Part shown: positions 21,050-32,280 of the stretch, in pieces
Numbering within the stretch: the first letter of the stretch is position 1
Layout of the letters: each line of letters starts with the position of its first letter
NCBI GenBank assembly: GCA_933207985.1
Contig: OW240913.1
Location: forward strand, 263,615,112 to 263,679,111
Direction: 5' to 3'
DNA from: Pelobates cultripes
Taxonomy: Eukaryota; Chordata; Amphibia; Anura; Pelobatidae
Length of the DNA stretch: 64,000 nt
Notes under the pieces: model-generated
What the model saw: the letters and a program-made list of their open reading frames with translations, nothing else
What the model was told of the DNA's origin: nothing
The model's database searches: none
Position numbers and translations under genes: made by a program

Positions 21050-21294
21050 CACTTCCTATCAGTCTGGCCGGGTACAGGAAACAGATGTTCCTGTACCGCG
21101 GACCGGAGAGGAGCTCGGCCACGCAAGAGGAAAAGGGAGGTGAGGAGAGAGGCAGTGCTGCAGCCGCCTGAGGCTCTCTGAGCGCTCAGGAGGCTGTAGG
21201 ATTAGAAGGGCCAGTGATGGGGGCGCAGGGCGTCCCTTCCTATGTGGCACCCTAGGCGGCTGCCTAGATCGCCTTATAGGAAGCGCCGTCCCTG
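21050..21294 (-). mobile_element. Short hAT-type MITE
   Basis: The right end GCGCCGTCCCTG is hAT-like. Flanks ACTGTGTG (21042-21049) and ACTGTGAG (21295-21302) agree at 7 of 8 positions, a plausible duplication. The left inverted repeat is incomplete (CACTTCCTAT against CAGGGACGGCGCTTCCTAT), suggesting a small terminal deletion. A hairpin TACAGGAA...TTCCTGTA lies at about 21072-21095. Confidence 0.6.
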
Positions 21295-21302
21295 ACTGTG
21301 AG

Positions 21303-23248
21303 GGTTTTTATTTTGTTGTTGTGGAGCTCAGTGATAAATGGATAAACAACGCTTTACTATGAGGTTTTTTTCCCAGGAGGCTAAAAGTGAGTATGCAACC
21401 TTCGTTTCCTACATGTTTCCTAAATAATTCAATACACTAGCGGAATATGATGTCATAATGTATGCTTTGATTAATTTGTTTGAAATAGGATCATATGGTA
21501 ACCAGTGTGTGTATCCTGCTCCCGCTAGAGAAACCCCTTGGTTCCTACACTATACAATCTGATATGATGGCAGGGGGTGGGCATGCCTAGAAGGGAAATC
21601 CATAGCATTAATTGCTCCATCCATTACTACTAAATTGGCCTCCACCATTCCCGGATATGGTTACTTGGGAGTGTTACAAGCCTGTCACATAACTATGTAT
21701 ACATTTAGTGATGGAGACCCTGCCCCAACTAGACAGACAGTCATGCTCTCAATTACAACTATTACCTGCATTACACTCCTCATCACCCTTCCTTTCTCTA
21801 GCTCCCCCTTCTATCCATCATCCACTTCCCTTTCAGTTCAATTATTTATATTTTCATCTTTTTTTCTCTTCTTTCTTCTTTTCCTTGTTCCTCCCTGCTT
21901 CTCTCACCTTCATTCCACTCTTCTCACGTTCTTCTTTCTTTCCTCGTTAATCTCTTTCAATCCATACTTAGAGCCATTACTAGTCTTCTATATACACATG
22001 GCTACAGATGTTGCACAAACAGATGCAACACACCTGTGTGCCATCAGTCGCATAAGACCCAGAAAGATTATAGACCTGTTATAGACACCAAAACTTGCTA
22101 TGCGTGCATGCATGTATCTGTTATCTTTTCTCCACCTTCAATAAAGCGCAGTCAGCAGATGTATGTGTGTATTTATGTATGTATGTGTCTTTCCCTGTTA
22201 GTCTTATTTATATTGTTATAATAATTATTACATCAATGTTACTACTGTAAACATTCTAAAAAAAATATGTTCATTCATACAAAAAAAGCATCTTTTTCTT
22301 TTTATATTAAAACATAGAATCTAAAGCTACTGACAGACATTAATCATATCTACACATAGATATATGCAATATTCTAAAGGTATTACATTCATTATATTTT
22401 TCTAGTTGATAAACTGCTTAAAAAAAACCAAGTCAGAATGAACTTTTCGTTGCTATCTCTATACATTTTTTTGTGTTTTAGCCTTAGGACAATTTAGCAA
22501 AATAACCCCTCAGCTATTGTATGGGGCCAAAAGAGCCATAATAGGCATATCTGAAACTATGACAGATGCATTTATCCTATATTACAAAGTAATGCCCCAA
22601 AAATCTATTTAGAGGGGAAACATTATTAAATAAAGTTCCAAAGCAGGAATCAGAAAGGACAAAACTCAGACAGTGTTTTGTTTGCATGCAAAGCACTCCC
22701 ATCTTTGATTTCGGTCATTGCTGCAGATTAGGACTGCAATTAAAAGTTAAGCCAAAGTTTCAGTTATTTTCCAGAAAACACAGTTAAATATTAATGAGGG
22801 ACCTTATGTCTCATTTGCCTTCTGGAAATAAAGAATGCTTAATAATTAATGAAGTTGCTTTGCAGAAAATGTAAGATTGGGAGCAATGTGTTTAAAAATT
22901 AAATAATTTTCAAGGCACCAGACAGATGTTGTCAAGCAAAAATATTGCAAATATCATCCAATAAGTTTTCAATCAAATTGTAAGTGTTCTTCTTTTACTT
23001 ACTTTATGTGTTTTTTTAGGGGGGAGGGGGGGCTTGCAGCACAGGTAGTCAGCGTGCATGTATGGTTAAAGTATTTATTTTAATTGGTTTTGAGATACAG
23101 AACTAGATTGGCAGATTATCATTTAAGAGACAATTTCTGAAATGATGTGCTAATATGATTGCATTCAATTTCAAATGCTAAAAGTTTTCAAATTAAAAAT
23201 AAATCATTGTGTTAGAGATTTATGCAAGTGTTTCTAGTAATAAGAACA
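21303..23248. other. Unassigned AT-rich DNA with a pyrimidine tract
   Basis: 21775-21960 is rich in C and T on the plus strand. Open frames there (21635-22084, 21708-21950) are low complexity and are not called genes. From 22250 the sequence is AT-rich with several TTAAT/ATTAA words and no transposon signature. Confidence 0.45.
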
Positions 23249-23256
23249 CTGAAGAG

Positions 23257-23366
23257 CAGGGGTAGGAATATTTTGGCACTACAGATGTTGTGGACCCCCA
23301 TAATGTTCTTACAACAATAATGCTGGTAAAGCATCAGGGGGATGTAGTCCACAATATCTACCCCTG
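23257..23366. mobile_element. Palindromic hAT MITE
   Basis: CAGGGGTAG at the left and CTACCCCTG at the right enclose two arms that are largely complementary to each other (GATGTTGTGGAC and GTCCACAATATC). Flanks CTGAAGAG (23249-23256) and CTGAAGAT (23367-23374) match at 7 of 8. Confidence 0.8.
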
Positions 23367-23374
23367 CTGAAGAT

Positions 23375-26182
23375 GGTAGCTGTCACCATGGAGACCATCT
23401 GAATATGCCAACTGATCATTGCTCCATTTTCTACTACAGGTAGCAATTCTAATTTTTTGAACAAAAGTTAGGTATGTGTACCTGACGGGTGCCGGAAGTT
23501 CCTAAGCAGTTATTTCTCCTGATTTAAACCCCAGAGTGCAACACTAACTCATTGGCTTCTGACATACTGCAGAGAAAAGACAGTGTTCAGAGAAAAGACG
23601 GTGTTTACATTACACCCTAGCTTGCTACTAGAGATGCTTCCTGGGGCTAGAGATGCTTCCTGGGGCAGTACTACACAATCAGTATATCCGCCCTCTGCAT
23701 GGAAACACTGCACCCTCCCTCTGCATAGTGTCCCTTTAAAGTTTAAAAAGCAGAGTACATACCTTTAATGTAAACCCACTCTTTGCATGAGTCTCTTTAG
23801 TAAGCTACCATTGCTACCCAGCTGGGGGGTTTAAATCTTTCTCACATGTCCAATCCAAAGCTATTTATTTACCTCCATTATGTATAACTCAAATTTTAAG
23901 TGGGAAAAATATATACAATAAAATATGCTGACAATAACAGCAAAACATAGAGACATAAATTGATCAAGCATCTGAAACTGAGTGTACCTAAATTCCATAC
24001 ACGGCATTATTTATGTGGGTGATTGCGTTTACAACAGTCTGAAAGGTTGTATTATGAAATAGTAGTCAAAATGCCTTACAATATAAAATAAATACCTATT
24101 TACGGTAGCTCTAAAAGACTGTGAAAATAAGTTTTGTCGTAGAAAATGAACACAAGTAACCCATGCCAAACCCAGTATTTATAAGCTTTTAGCTTATCAC
24201 TATGTATAGAAAATCTAATTTACAATCAACAAAATTAAGTCCGATTTTACCCTATAATGATCGTTGACAACTATGCTAACTGCAGCGTCCTAAAATAACT
24301 GATTGGTGCAACATATGTCACATTCCGAGGGCAAAAACCACTTGTTTAGATTGATAGCTTGTATCGTATGTAAGACAGTCTGGTCTCTTAAGCCTTAGCG
24401 GTCACGTCTCATTACACAGTCGACGCTCTGGTACATCTTTTCCTCAAGCATTGGAAGGAGAAAAGGAACTGCTGGATGTAAACATTTTTCTCATTAGGCA
24501 TCCACTATCAGTTTGCACTTTAGTAGCTGCTGCTCAATAAAGAGTAAATGCATCAAATCAACGTTTTATTGATAAATTATCAAACGAGTTGTGTCTCTCT
24601 CCCTTTCTGTTAACTCAGAGCACACCTATCAGTTCATGTTTCATTTGACATATTGGCTGCAGCATGCACAGAAATATAGTCACACATCGCACAAGCAGTT
24701 TTTCTTTTTAATGTATTCTGCAATCTGATGTAGACATATTGGATGGATGTTAATTACTAGTGATGGTACCTGAAAAGCTTGGAATAAATTGTTGGTAGAA
24801 AATGATAAATACAATTAATCTATTTAGGATTGCCGCAATTAAAAAGAATACTAATCCATAAAAGATTATTGATCAGCTGTTAGTTGTTCATAATGTGTAG
24901 GATGTTATTGTCACACTGATTGGTCACCACCTCAACCTAGGATGTCATTAGTGTAACCAGTTACACAAAAACAAGACCTGTTCTCAAACTCCCACTTCTA
25001 CTAGGCAGCAGCATTGAATATAGTATTCATGAGCCCAAATTGTACTATTTATAATGAGAATAGTGTCATTGCATCATTGTCCTCTGACCATCTATATATC
25101 TATTTCTTTCTATTTTTATTCAGACTACTGGTTGACTTTTCAAAGTACTAGCATCACCTGTCATGGTATGGTCATTGGAGGTTCACACTCACTAATGATG
25201 CAAGCCTTCTAGGCTGCAAAAAGACTAAAGGACTTTAAAGGCTGTTACATTGTATGATAAGTCAGACAGTGCTATTGTTGCGGTCAGAGATAGAAGTACA
25301 CAGGTATATGTTTAGACAGATCTTGTGTATTTGTTACAAGTGTATACTTTTCGTTGAACTAAATATATATATATATATAGGATTTTTTTATACAATACTA
25401 AAGCATCTGAAAAAATATGATCTCTCTATTCTTGTCCTCTGTACGGAGAGCAATGCTTTCATATGGCTAATAATGTTCAATTATGTGAATTATGCCTCTA
25501 TTTATCTAATGCTTGGAGGACATTTCCCCCTTATATATTATTTACTACAATAAGAGCAGAGCAGTGAACTGGTTTTGTTTTCAACTTGAAAACAACACTG
25601 CATCCAAGCATGCATGATTTTGGTAGTGACAAGTTTAATTGAAATATATAGAAAAGGAAGGCGAAATGTAAAACACATTATTTTTAGCTATAAATTTGTA
25701 GTATTCTACCTAATATGATTCTTAACTTAAATGTAATTCCAACCTTAATTCAAACCCTGTTTCTAAATATAAACATACGTTTAAACTTACCCCAATATTA
25801 AACCTAACTCTTCTTCTAATACTTAGCAATATCTAACACTGTACTGGGATATTGAGGTGAGAGGCAATCACAGTAATTTCATGCAATAGCAGAACACCGT
25901 AGGTACTGTAACCACTTCATCTAATTGAAGTTTTATGGTGTCTGGAGTCTCCTTGTGCTGCCCTTCCATTCAGTGCTAAACTGTTTTTAATGGTTCAATG
26001 CTAACCAATAGTCTCTATCAGCCCATCCGATTTCTGCTGCGGTACTAATGAGGATGCATTAGACTTAGCAACAATGCTGTATCAGCTGACCGCTTTCATC
26101 CACTCACAGCCATAAGTTGTTGATATGAATTATTATAGATAAGGGAGGGTGAAATCAGGGCTGTGTGTGCCCAGGGACCTTT
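23375..26182. other. Unassigned AT-rich DNA
   Basis: No transposon terminus or protein domain recognised. A (TA)n tract lies at 25364-25378. An imperfect hairpin, ATTCAGTGCTAAACTG to GGTTCAATGCTAA, lies at 25969-26005 and resembles the perfect one at 26183-26222. The frame 25254-25553 has no recognisable domain and spans a (TA)n tract; I do not accept it. Confidence 0.45.
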
Positions 26183-26222
26183 ATTCAGTGTTAAACCACT
26201 TAAAAATGGTTTAACACTGAAT
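26183..26222. other. Perfect 16-bp hairpin
   Basis: ATTCAGTGTTAAACCA, an 8-base loop CTTAAAAA, then the exact reverse complement. Possibly the core of a decayed MITE. Confidence 0.85.
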
Positions 26223-26280
26223 GGAGGGATGGAAGGGAATGGAAGGGAACGGAAGGGACGGGAGGGACGGTGGGTGGGAA
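26223..26280. repeat. GGAAGGGA-type microsatellite
   Basis: Purine-rich imperfect tandem of GGAAGGGA and GGGAGGGA units directly after the hairpin. Confidence 0.8.
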
Positions 26281-26559
26281 GTGTTTAGAGAAAATGGAGA
26301 GATTCAGTATGGCTTGGTTCAATCTTTACCGAATTTCCCTAAAGATTGTTTTCAGCACCTTGTTAAATTCACACCACAATAAGCTCAGTTGATTCTGGGA
26401 TAGACAGTTGTACCTAATTAATTAATGACTGAGTGCCTATTGCACATTGCATAACATAAATATTTCTTGAAATTTCAAAATAGCATAAAAGTAAACAGTT
26501 TTTTCAAAAGAATGTAATAATCCCTCCATTCTATCTATAACAGAGTGGAGGGATTATTG

Positions 26560-26940
26560 GGAGGGGCTGGCGATGACCCCGCTGTCATGGTCCATATTGG
26601 TTCCGATGACAAAGTAAGAGGAAAATCGAAGGTCCTGTTCAGAATGAGTTCAGGAAACTAGGAAGTAAGGTAAAAAAAAAGGACCGCCAAGGTAATATTT
26701 TCAGAAATATTACCCATGCCGCTCGCTACAGCAGAAAGGCATCAGGAGATTAGTGAGGTCAATGTGTGTCAGGAAAGAGGGTTTGGGGGTTTTAGAGCAC
26801 TGTGCTGGATTTGTGCTTGGGTACAACCTGTATAGCCATGATGGGTTGCACCTAAAAGGAAGAGGGTCTGCTGTGCTGGGGGATGGGATGGCTAGAAGGT
26901 TGGAGGAGATTTTAAACTAGTAGTTGGGGGGAGGGGCCTA
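26560..26940 (+). pseudogene. CR1-type ORF1 remnant with SGNH-esterase-like domain
   Basis: Degraded translation gives VMVHIGSDDK near the start (the HIGxND-like block II of SGNH hydrolases), VIFSEILPMP in the middle and a YSHDGLHLK-like block V near 26850 (DG.HL with the catalytic His). Such esterase domains occur in ORF1 of CR1 and relatives. Stops interrupt it. The assignment rests on spacing and short motifs only. Confidence 0.55.
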
Positions 26941-26997
26941 GAAAATAGAGATAGGATAGAAAGGAGATGGGCTTTAGCTCAGTATAAGGGGATAGAG

Positions 26998-27735
26998 ATG
27001 GGGGAGTGCAAGCTCAGAACAGAGGAGGGATGTAATACTGATAAAAATTCACAAACAGTACAAATGACTCATGATAATATTAAATATATGCTTACTAATG
27101 CAGTGAGCCTATATAACAATATGGAGGAACTAAAGGTAACAGCATACACTAGACAATATGATATAATTGGCATAACAGAAACATGGTGGGATGAGACAAA
27201 TGACTGGGCAGTTAACTTAATTGGCTACACGTTATTTAGGAAGTATAGGAAAAATAAGAAGGGTGGTGGGGTATGTTTGTATGTCAACCATGAGTTAAAG
27301 TCAAATCTTAGGCATGTGGAGTGTGATGAGGAAAATGTGGAAGCTTTATGGGTTGATGTCTGCTTGGGGTAAACAAAGGGAAATCAATTACTGGTTTTGA
27401 AATGTTATAAACCACCAAATGTAAATATGAATGAGGAAGAACAGCTATTCGAGCAAATTGGGAACGCTGCAAATCTGGGTAACACGTTAATTATTGGAGA
27501 TTTTAATTACCCGGACATAAATTGGGACAGAGGGACTAGTAGCTCAGCAAAGGGCAATCAGGTTTTTGAATGTGTTAAATGACACCTTCATGTCACAACT
27601 GGTACAAGCACCGACTAGAAAGGATGCTTGTCTGGATCTCGTTATAACAAACAATGTTGATCTTTTGACAAACATTCAAGTAGCGGAGCATTTGGGAAAT
27701 AGTGATCACAATATGGCAATTTTTTTTAAATGAAC
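26998..27735 (+). pseudogene. CR1-type ORF2 AP-like endonuclease, broken
   Basis: An exonuclease-endonuclease-phosphatase fold: NAVSLYNNMEELKVTAYTRQ, YDIIGITETWWDE (catalytic Glu), GGGVCLYVNHEL, LIIGDFNYPDINW (GDFN), and a tail ACLDLVITNN...HLGNSDHN (SDH). The enzyme would nick target DNA for reverse transcription. A TAA at about 27370 and a frame change at about 27570 break it. The following 450 bp hold the linker (NFNKIRAALQHIDW, WLSREVKQEI) in shifting frames, and RT is absent. Confidence 0.8.
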
Positions 27736-28308
27736 TCAAAAAAACAAAACACATGGGGTATACTAAAACATATGATTTTTAAAAAGCCAATTTCAATAAG
27801 ATTAGGGCAGCTCTACAACATATCGACTGGCATAAACTCCTTAGTAAAAAAAAAAACCAGAGGATAAATGGAAACTCTTCAAACAAGTATTAGAAAGGTA
27901 CATCTCTCAGTATGTACCACTGGGTAATAAATATAAAATAAACAAATTAAAACCAATGTGGCTTAGTAGAGAAGTAAAACAAGAGATTAAAAATGAGAAA
28001 AGGGCATTTAAAGCATTTAAAATCGGACAAATCAGAGGCATCCTATATAAGGTATAAGGAAGCCAATAATGCTTGCACAAAGGCAATTAAAGTGGCTAAA
28101 CTAGAAAATTAGAAATCGATAGCCAAAGAATGCAAAACAAACCCTCAAATTTTTTTCAACTACATCAATTCTAAAAAAACAAAAAACTGAAAGTGTAGGT
28201 ACACTGGAAACAGAGATGTGTCTCTTAGTTAATGAAGACCATGAAAGGTGGAGGTTTTAATACATATAAGGATATGGTGGTTTTATCAGAGTCCATACAG
28301 ATGTTTAA

Positions 28309-28380
28309 CCCCTTAAGGACCAAACTTCTGGAATAAAAGGGAATCATGACATGTCACACATGTCATGTGTCCTTCAGGGG
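28309..28380. mobile_element. 72-bp piggyBac-type palindromic MITE
   Basis: CCCCTTAAGGAC at the left and GTCCTTCAGGGG at the right, with TTAA at 28305-28308 and 28381-28384. It matches 60169-60240 in reverse orientation. It is inserted in the 3' tail of the CR1-like LINE. Confidence 0.9.
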
Positions 28381-28665
28381 TTAAACTGCAATTGGACAAA
28401 TACTTGCAAAAATATAACATGCAGGGATATAATTTCTAATTAGTGGGGTAATAGCAGTTTGATCCAAGGAGATATCTGACTGCTATTTTGGGGTCAAGAA
28501 GCAATTTTTTCCTAGTTTGTTGCAAAGTTGGAAGCGCTTCAGCCTGTGTTTTTTGCCTTCTTTTGGATCAACAGCAATAACTTATGTGAGGAAGGCTGAA
28601 TTTGATGGACGCAAGTCTCTTTTCAGCTATGTAAATATGTAACTATTTATCTACACACGAAGATA

Positions 28666-29200
28666 TATATATTTATTGTATCTCTCGTTCTGTAATATTA
28701 TCTAGAGTAAAGTGATTGTATCACTTTCTTGTAATCTCAAAAAAACAGTGGGCATACTTTGTAAAATGTGATTACATTGCATCAGAAGATTTTAATCACT
28801 TCATTTAAAAGAAAGAATTAATATTAGCTTAGCAGACGCTCAGAATATTATGTGGCTTTGGAGAATAAAGAAGTCACCAAAAGGCTTTTATAACTGACAA
28901 TGTATGTTTTACTTGATGGACAGCATGGACAGCAGGTACATGGATAGTTAGATCTCCATCCACCATGACCACTTCGGTGATCTTAAGTGGTCATTGCACA
29001 TTCAGGATATTTGCATTGTGTGCTGGGGGCTAGTTACATACCCAGCAAACATTACCTTGGCAGCATGGAACTCTGTTCTGGGCTGCCTAATGTCAATTCT
29101 ATGCAAAATTTACATCTGTCGTCAGTGCTCAATGCAAGCCTGCAACAATTGTTCTCCCATCCCTCCCTCTTCGTGACCCATCCAGCCTTTCTCCATTATT
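28666..29200. other. Unassigned DNA with a hairpin
   Basis: A perfect 10-bp-stem hairpin, ATGACCACTT and AAGTGGTCAT, lies at 28964-28993. No coding signal is supported; the frames at 28987-29202 are short and featureless. Confidence 0.45.
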
Positions 29201-29419
29201 GAAATCACATTTTTTTAATTCAAAATAGCTCCCCACTCCCTTCACCGGCTCAGAGCGTGCACATGCATTCTGAGCTGGTGAAGCAATCAAACCACAGATT
29301 TCTCAATAAGAAGCTTTTGATCTGGCCACACAAGACCCTTGATGATGCCAAAGGAGTGAAATTGGTGCTGGAAGTTTCAGCCTGCACTGGATTACAGGTA
29401 CATTTTAAAAGCTTTTTTT
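29201..29419. mobile_element. Left part of a TTAA-type MITE split by the L1
   Basis: The sequence up to TTTTAAAAGCTTTTTTT (29403-29419) appears to continue at 44931 (TTTTTAAAGCTTTTTTT), where it ends at 45055 with the MITE terminus TTTAGTGTTCCT and TTAA. The left terminus was not identified; 29201 is an approximate limit. Confidence 0.5.
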
Positions 29420-30112
29420 TAATAATAATTATTTTTATTTTAATTCGACACATATAAAAAAACAATTTCCGTCTACAGTGAAAATCACCATTTTCTTCAT
29501 AATGCATAACATATATAAAAACTGTATTACAGAATTCTTAATAAATATTCCAACTCCTTTCACTTTTAAACAGAAATGTTATCACAAAGATTTATCATAT
29601 GTAACATAATAACGTCAATTGTCAAGCATGCTTAACCCCTTAAGGACGCAGGACGGTTCAGGACCGTCCTCGGCATTTTTGCGTTGCCGACCGAGGACGG
29701 TCCTGAACCGTCCTAACGGAAAACGGGTGGCGGGAGCGATCAGAGATCGCTTCCGCCGAAATCCCATTGTTACTTTCTGCCCGGCATCCCAGGCAGATAG
29801 TAACAGCCAATTACGGCATGTGAGCGATCCGCAATCGCTCACAATTGGCTGGTGTCAAAGTGGGTGTTACAAACACTCACTTTGACACTGATCTCTGCCT
29901 CTCTCCTCTCTGTAGCGTTTTGTGAGAGGAGAGAGACAGAGATCCTGATAGTTTGTTGCAGCAGCTGTTCCTGTGAAAATTAAAAAGTATCTGCAGTTAA
30001 TAAAAAATCCCTTTTAACCCCTTCCCTGCCAGATCTGTTACAGACAGTGCATTTGTACTGTCTGTATTTTTTTTTTTGCCCTTAAGGGTTAACTTTATTT
30101 AAAAAAATCTGT

Positions 30113-30340
30113 GTCTTAAACTGTCTTAGACTGTTTTAGACTGTCTTAGACTGTCGTAGTCTGTCGTAGTCTGTTTTAGTCTGTTTTAGTCTGTCGTAGT
30201 CTGTTTTAGTCTGTCATAGTCTGTCATAGTCTGTCGTAGTCAGTCAGTTTCCTTCCCCCAAATCTCCATTAGATTCTTCTAACAGGAGTTAGTTTAGGGA
30301 TTACTGTTTTAGTCTGTTTTAGTCTGTTTTAGTGTTTTAA
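30113..30340 (+). repeat. Decamer tandem array TAGTCTGTTT
   Basis: About 13 units of TAGTCTGTNN at 30113-30245 and three more at 30303-30340, just upstream of the transposase start at 30398. They might be transposase or promoter binding sites, or simple slippage; the sequence cannot decide. Confidence 0.9.
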
Positions 30341-30397
30341 AAAAATAAAAAAATATTGTGTTTAGTATTTTGTTAGTTTAGTCTGTTAGTGTGAAAC

Positions 30398-31985
30398 ATG
30401 CAGCGCATGTACAGCTTGGAGGAGGCATATGCCTTCTTGGCGTCAGACTCTGACGCCACTGACACTGCGTCCGATTTTGACCCAGGTCAGTTTAGCGGCA
30501 CGTCTAGTGACATGTCATCTGTGTGTGAGCCAGCTGCTAAAAGAAGCTGTGCTTCCCCTGCTACGCTGAATGTGGAGGAGGACTGGGTACCTCCACAGTT
30601 AGCTGAGCCCAACATCCCCCCTTTTAGTGCCAACGCAGGCATTAATGTGAATGTGGTTGACTTCTCCCCTATACAATATATGGAGTTATTTTTAGGGGAT
30701 ACCATCTGAGAGGAGATTGCTTCCCAGACTAATTTATACGCTAGCCAATTTATTGAGACCAATCCAGGTAGCTATACAGTCAGGGAGCATGCTTGGCATC
30801 CCACAGATGTCCCTGAACTTAAAACATTCTGGGCTCTTACCATGCTCATGGGGATAATAAAGAAGCCATCAATCCGGTCTTACTGGAGCACCAACCCAAT
30901 TTGTTCGACTCCTTTATTCTCCCAAACAATGCCTAGACCAAGATATGAGCTGCTGCTGAGATACTTACTTACGACAATACGCTCTGTCACCCCAGAGATC
31001 ACCCCCAATATGATAGGCTTCATAAAATACGCCCACTGGTAGACCATCTTCAGAACAGATTTTCTGAAGTTTATACTCCCCAACAAACTTTATCCATCGA
31101 TGAATCCCTTTTGAAATACAAAGGGAGATTAGGGTTCAAACAATATATCCCCTCAAAGCGGTCTAGGTATGGCATTAAAGTGTACAAACTTTGCGAGAGC
31201 GAAAGTGGCTACACATTTGCCTTTCGTGTATACGAGGGGAAAGATGCTCAACTGAACCCTCCTGGCTGTCCTGACTCTCTGGGGACAACTGGGAAACTTG
31301 TTTGGGACCTACTGAACCCTTTGTTCAATAAGGGTTACCACCTTTATGTGGACAATTTTTACAGCAGTGTCCACTTGTTTAAAATTCTTTATAGTTTACA
31401 GACACTGGCCTGCGGCACTGTAAGAAGAAATGCCAAGGATTTCCCCAGACCTCTCATAGAGGCCAAATTAAAAAAAGGGGAATGCAAAGCTCTGCGCAAG
31501 GCTGAACTGCTTGCGCTAAAATTTAAGGACAGGAAGGATGTTCACATGCTAACAACCATCCATAACGAGGGCATGTCAGACGTCACTGTCCGAGGCAGGG
31601 TACAGACAAAACCGGTGTGCATCAGGGCTTATAACAGGCACATGGGGGGTGTTGATATGGCTGATCAGCTGATGCAGCCTTATCTTATCTTAAGAAAGAC
31701 AAAAGCCTGGTATAAAAAGGTGGCTATCTACCTGTTGCAAGTAGCAACACATAATTCATTTTTAATTTTTAAAAAAATGAATCCAGGAAGAACCACCTTT
31801 CTCCAATTTTAGTTCAAGCTGATTTCCACAATAATTTATGGAGATGGTCAAGTTCCAACAACGGTGCCAAAGGAGTCCAGACATTTTATTTTTAAGATAC
31901 CGCCAACTGCTAAAAAAAAACAAATCCCCTGAAATGTTGCTGGGTCTGTTATAAAAAAAGGAAAAGGACAGACACCCCTTTGCAC
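30398..31985 (+). pseudogene. piggyBac transposase, disrupted
   Basis: The N-terminus (MQRMYSLEEAYAFL, acidic) runs to a TGA at 30707-30709 and continues in the same frame through REHAWHPTDVPELKTFWALT to a stop at about 31040. A frame change before 31096 leads into SIDESLLKYKGRLGFKQYIP, YHLYVDNFYSSVHL and HMGGVDMADQLMQPY, which hold the three catalytic Asp residues of the DDD triad. The frame ends at 31812. A Cys-rich tail (KCCWVCYKKRKR...LHC), the C-terminal zinc finger, is visible in another frame near 31933-31990. Transposase would cut and paste the element at TTAA. At least two stops and two frameshifts inactivate this copy. Confidence 0.88.
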
Positions 31986-32280
31986 TGTTTTTTTTTCTTT
32001 TGAAAGCAGCAAATTTTAGTTAGTCAGTTTCCTTCCCCCCAAATCTCCAATTAGATTCTTTTTGCAGGAGTTAGTTTAGAGAATGCTGCTAAAGGTGCAT
32101 TTGATACCTGCACATTTGGTTAAAAAAGTTTTATGGTAGTAACATATAACTGGCTGGCCAAAACCAGATGACGTGTGCATAAAAAGCAGAATTAAAAAAT
32201 TACCACCATGCACGTTCTCTGAAATTTGTTTAGCACAATGGTTGGGGGAAGGATGTGAAAACACCTCATATACAATACTC

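Larger units (their letters stand above)
26530..28665 (+). mobile_element. CR1/L2-clade LINE, internally deleted
   Basis: Three parts in order: an SGNH-esterase-like ORF1 remnant (26560-26940), an ORF2 endonuclease (26998-27735) with the following linker (to about 28190), and a 3' untranslated tail (28385-28665) ending TTTTCAGCTATGTAAATATG, typical of CR1/L2-type elements. The reverse transcriptase that should lie between linker and tail is missing. A 72-bp MITE sits in the tail. Frameshifts and stops are common, so this is a dead copy. Confidence 0.75.

Noticed and set aside
21635..22084. 149-codon frame with hydrophobic stretches
   Set aside because: Produced by a CT-rich tract; Ser/Phe/Leu runs without domain or neighbours.
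25254..25553. 99-codon frame with hydrophobic stretches
   Set aside because: AT-rich, includes a (TA)n tract, no recognisable domain and no splice or promoter context.
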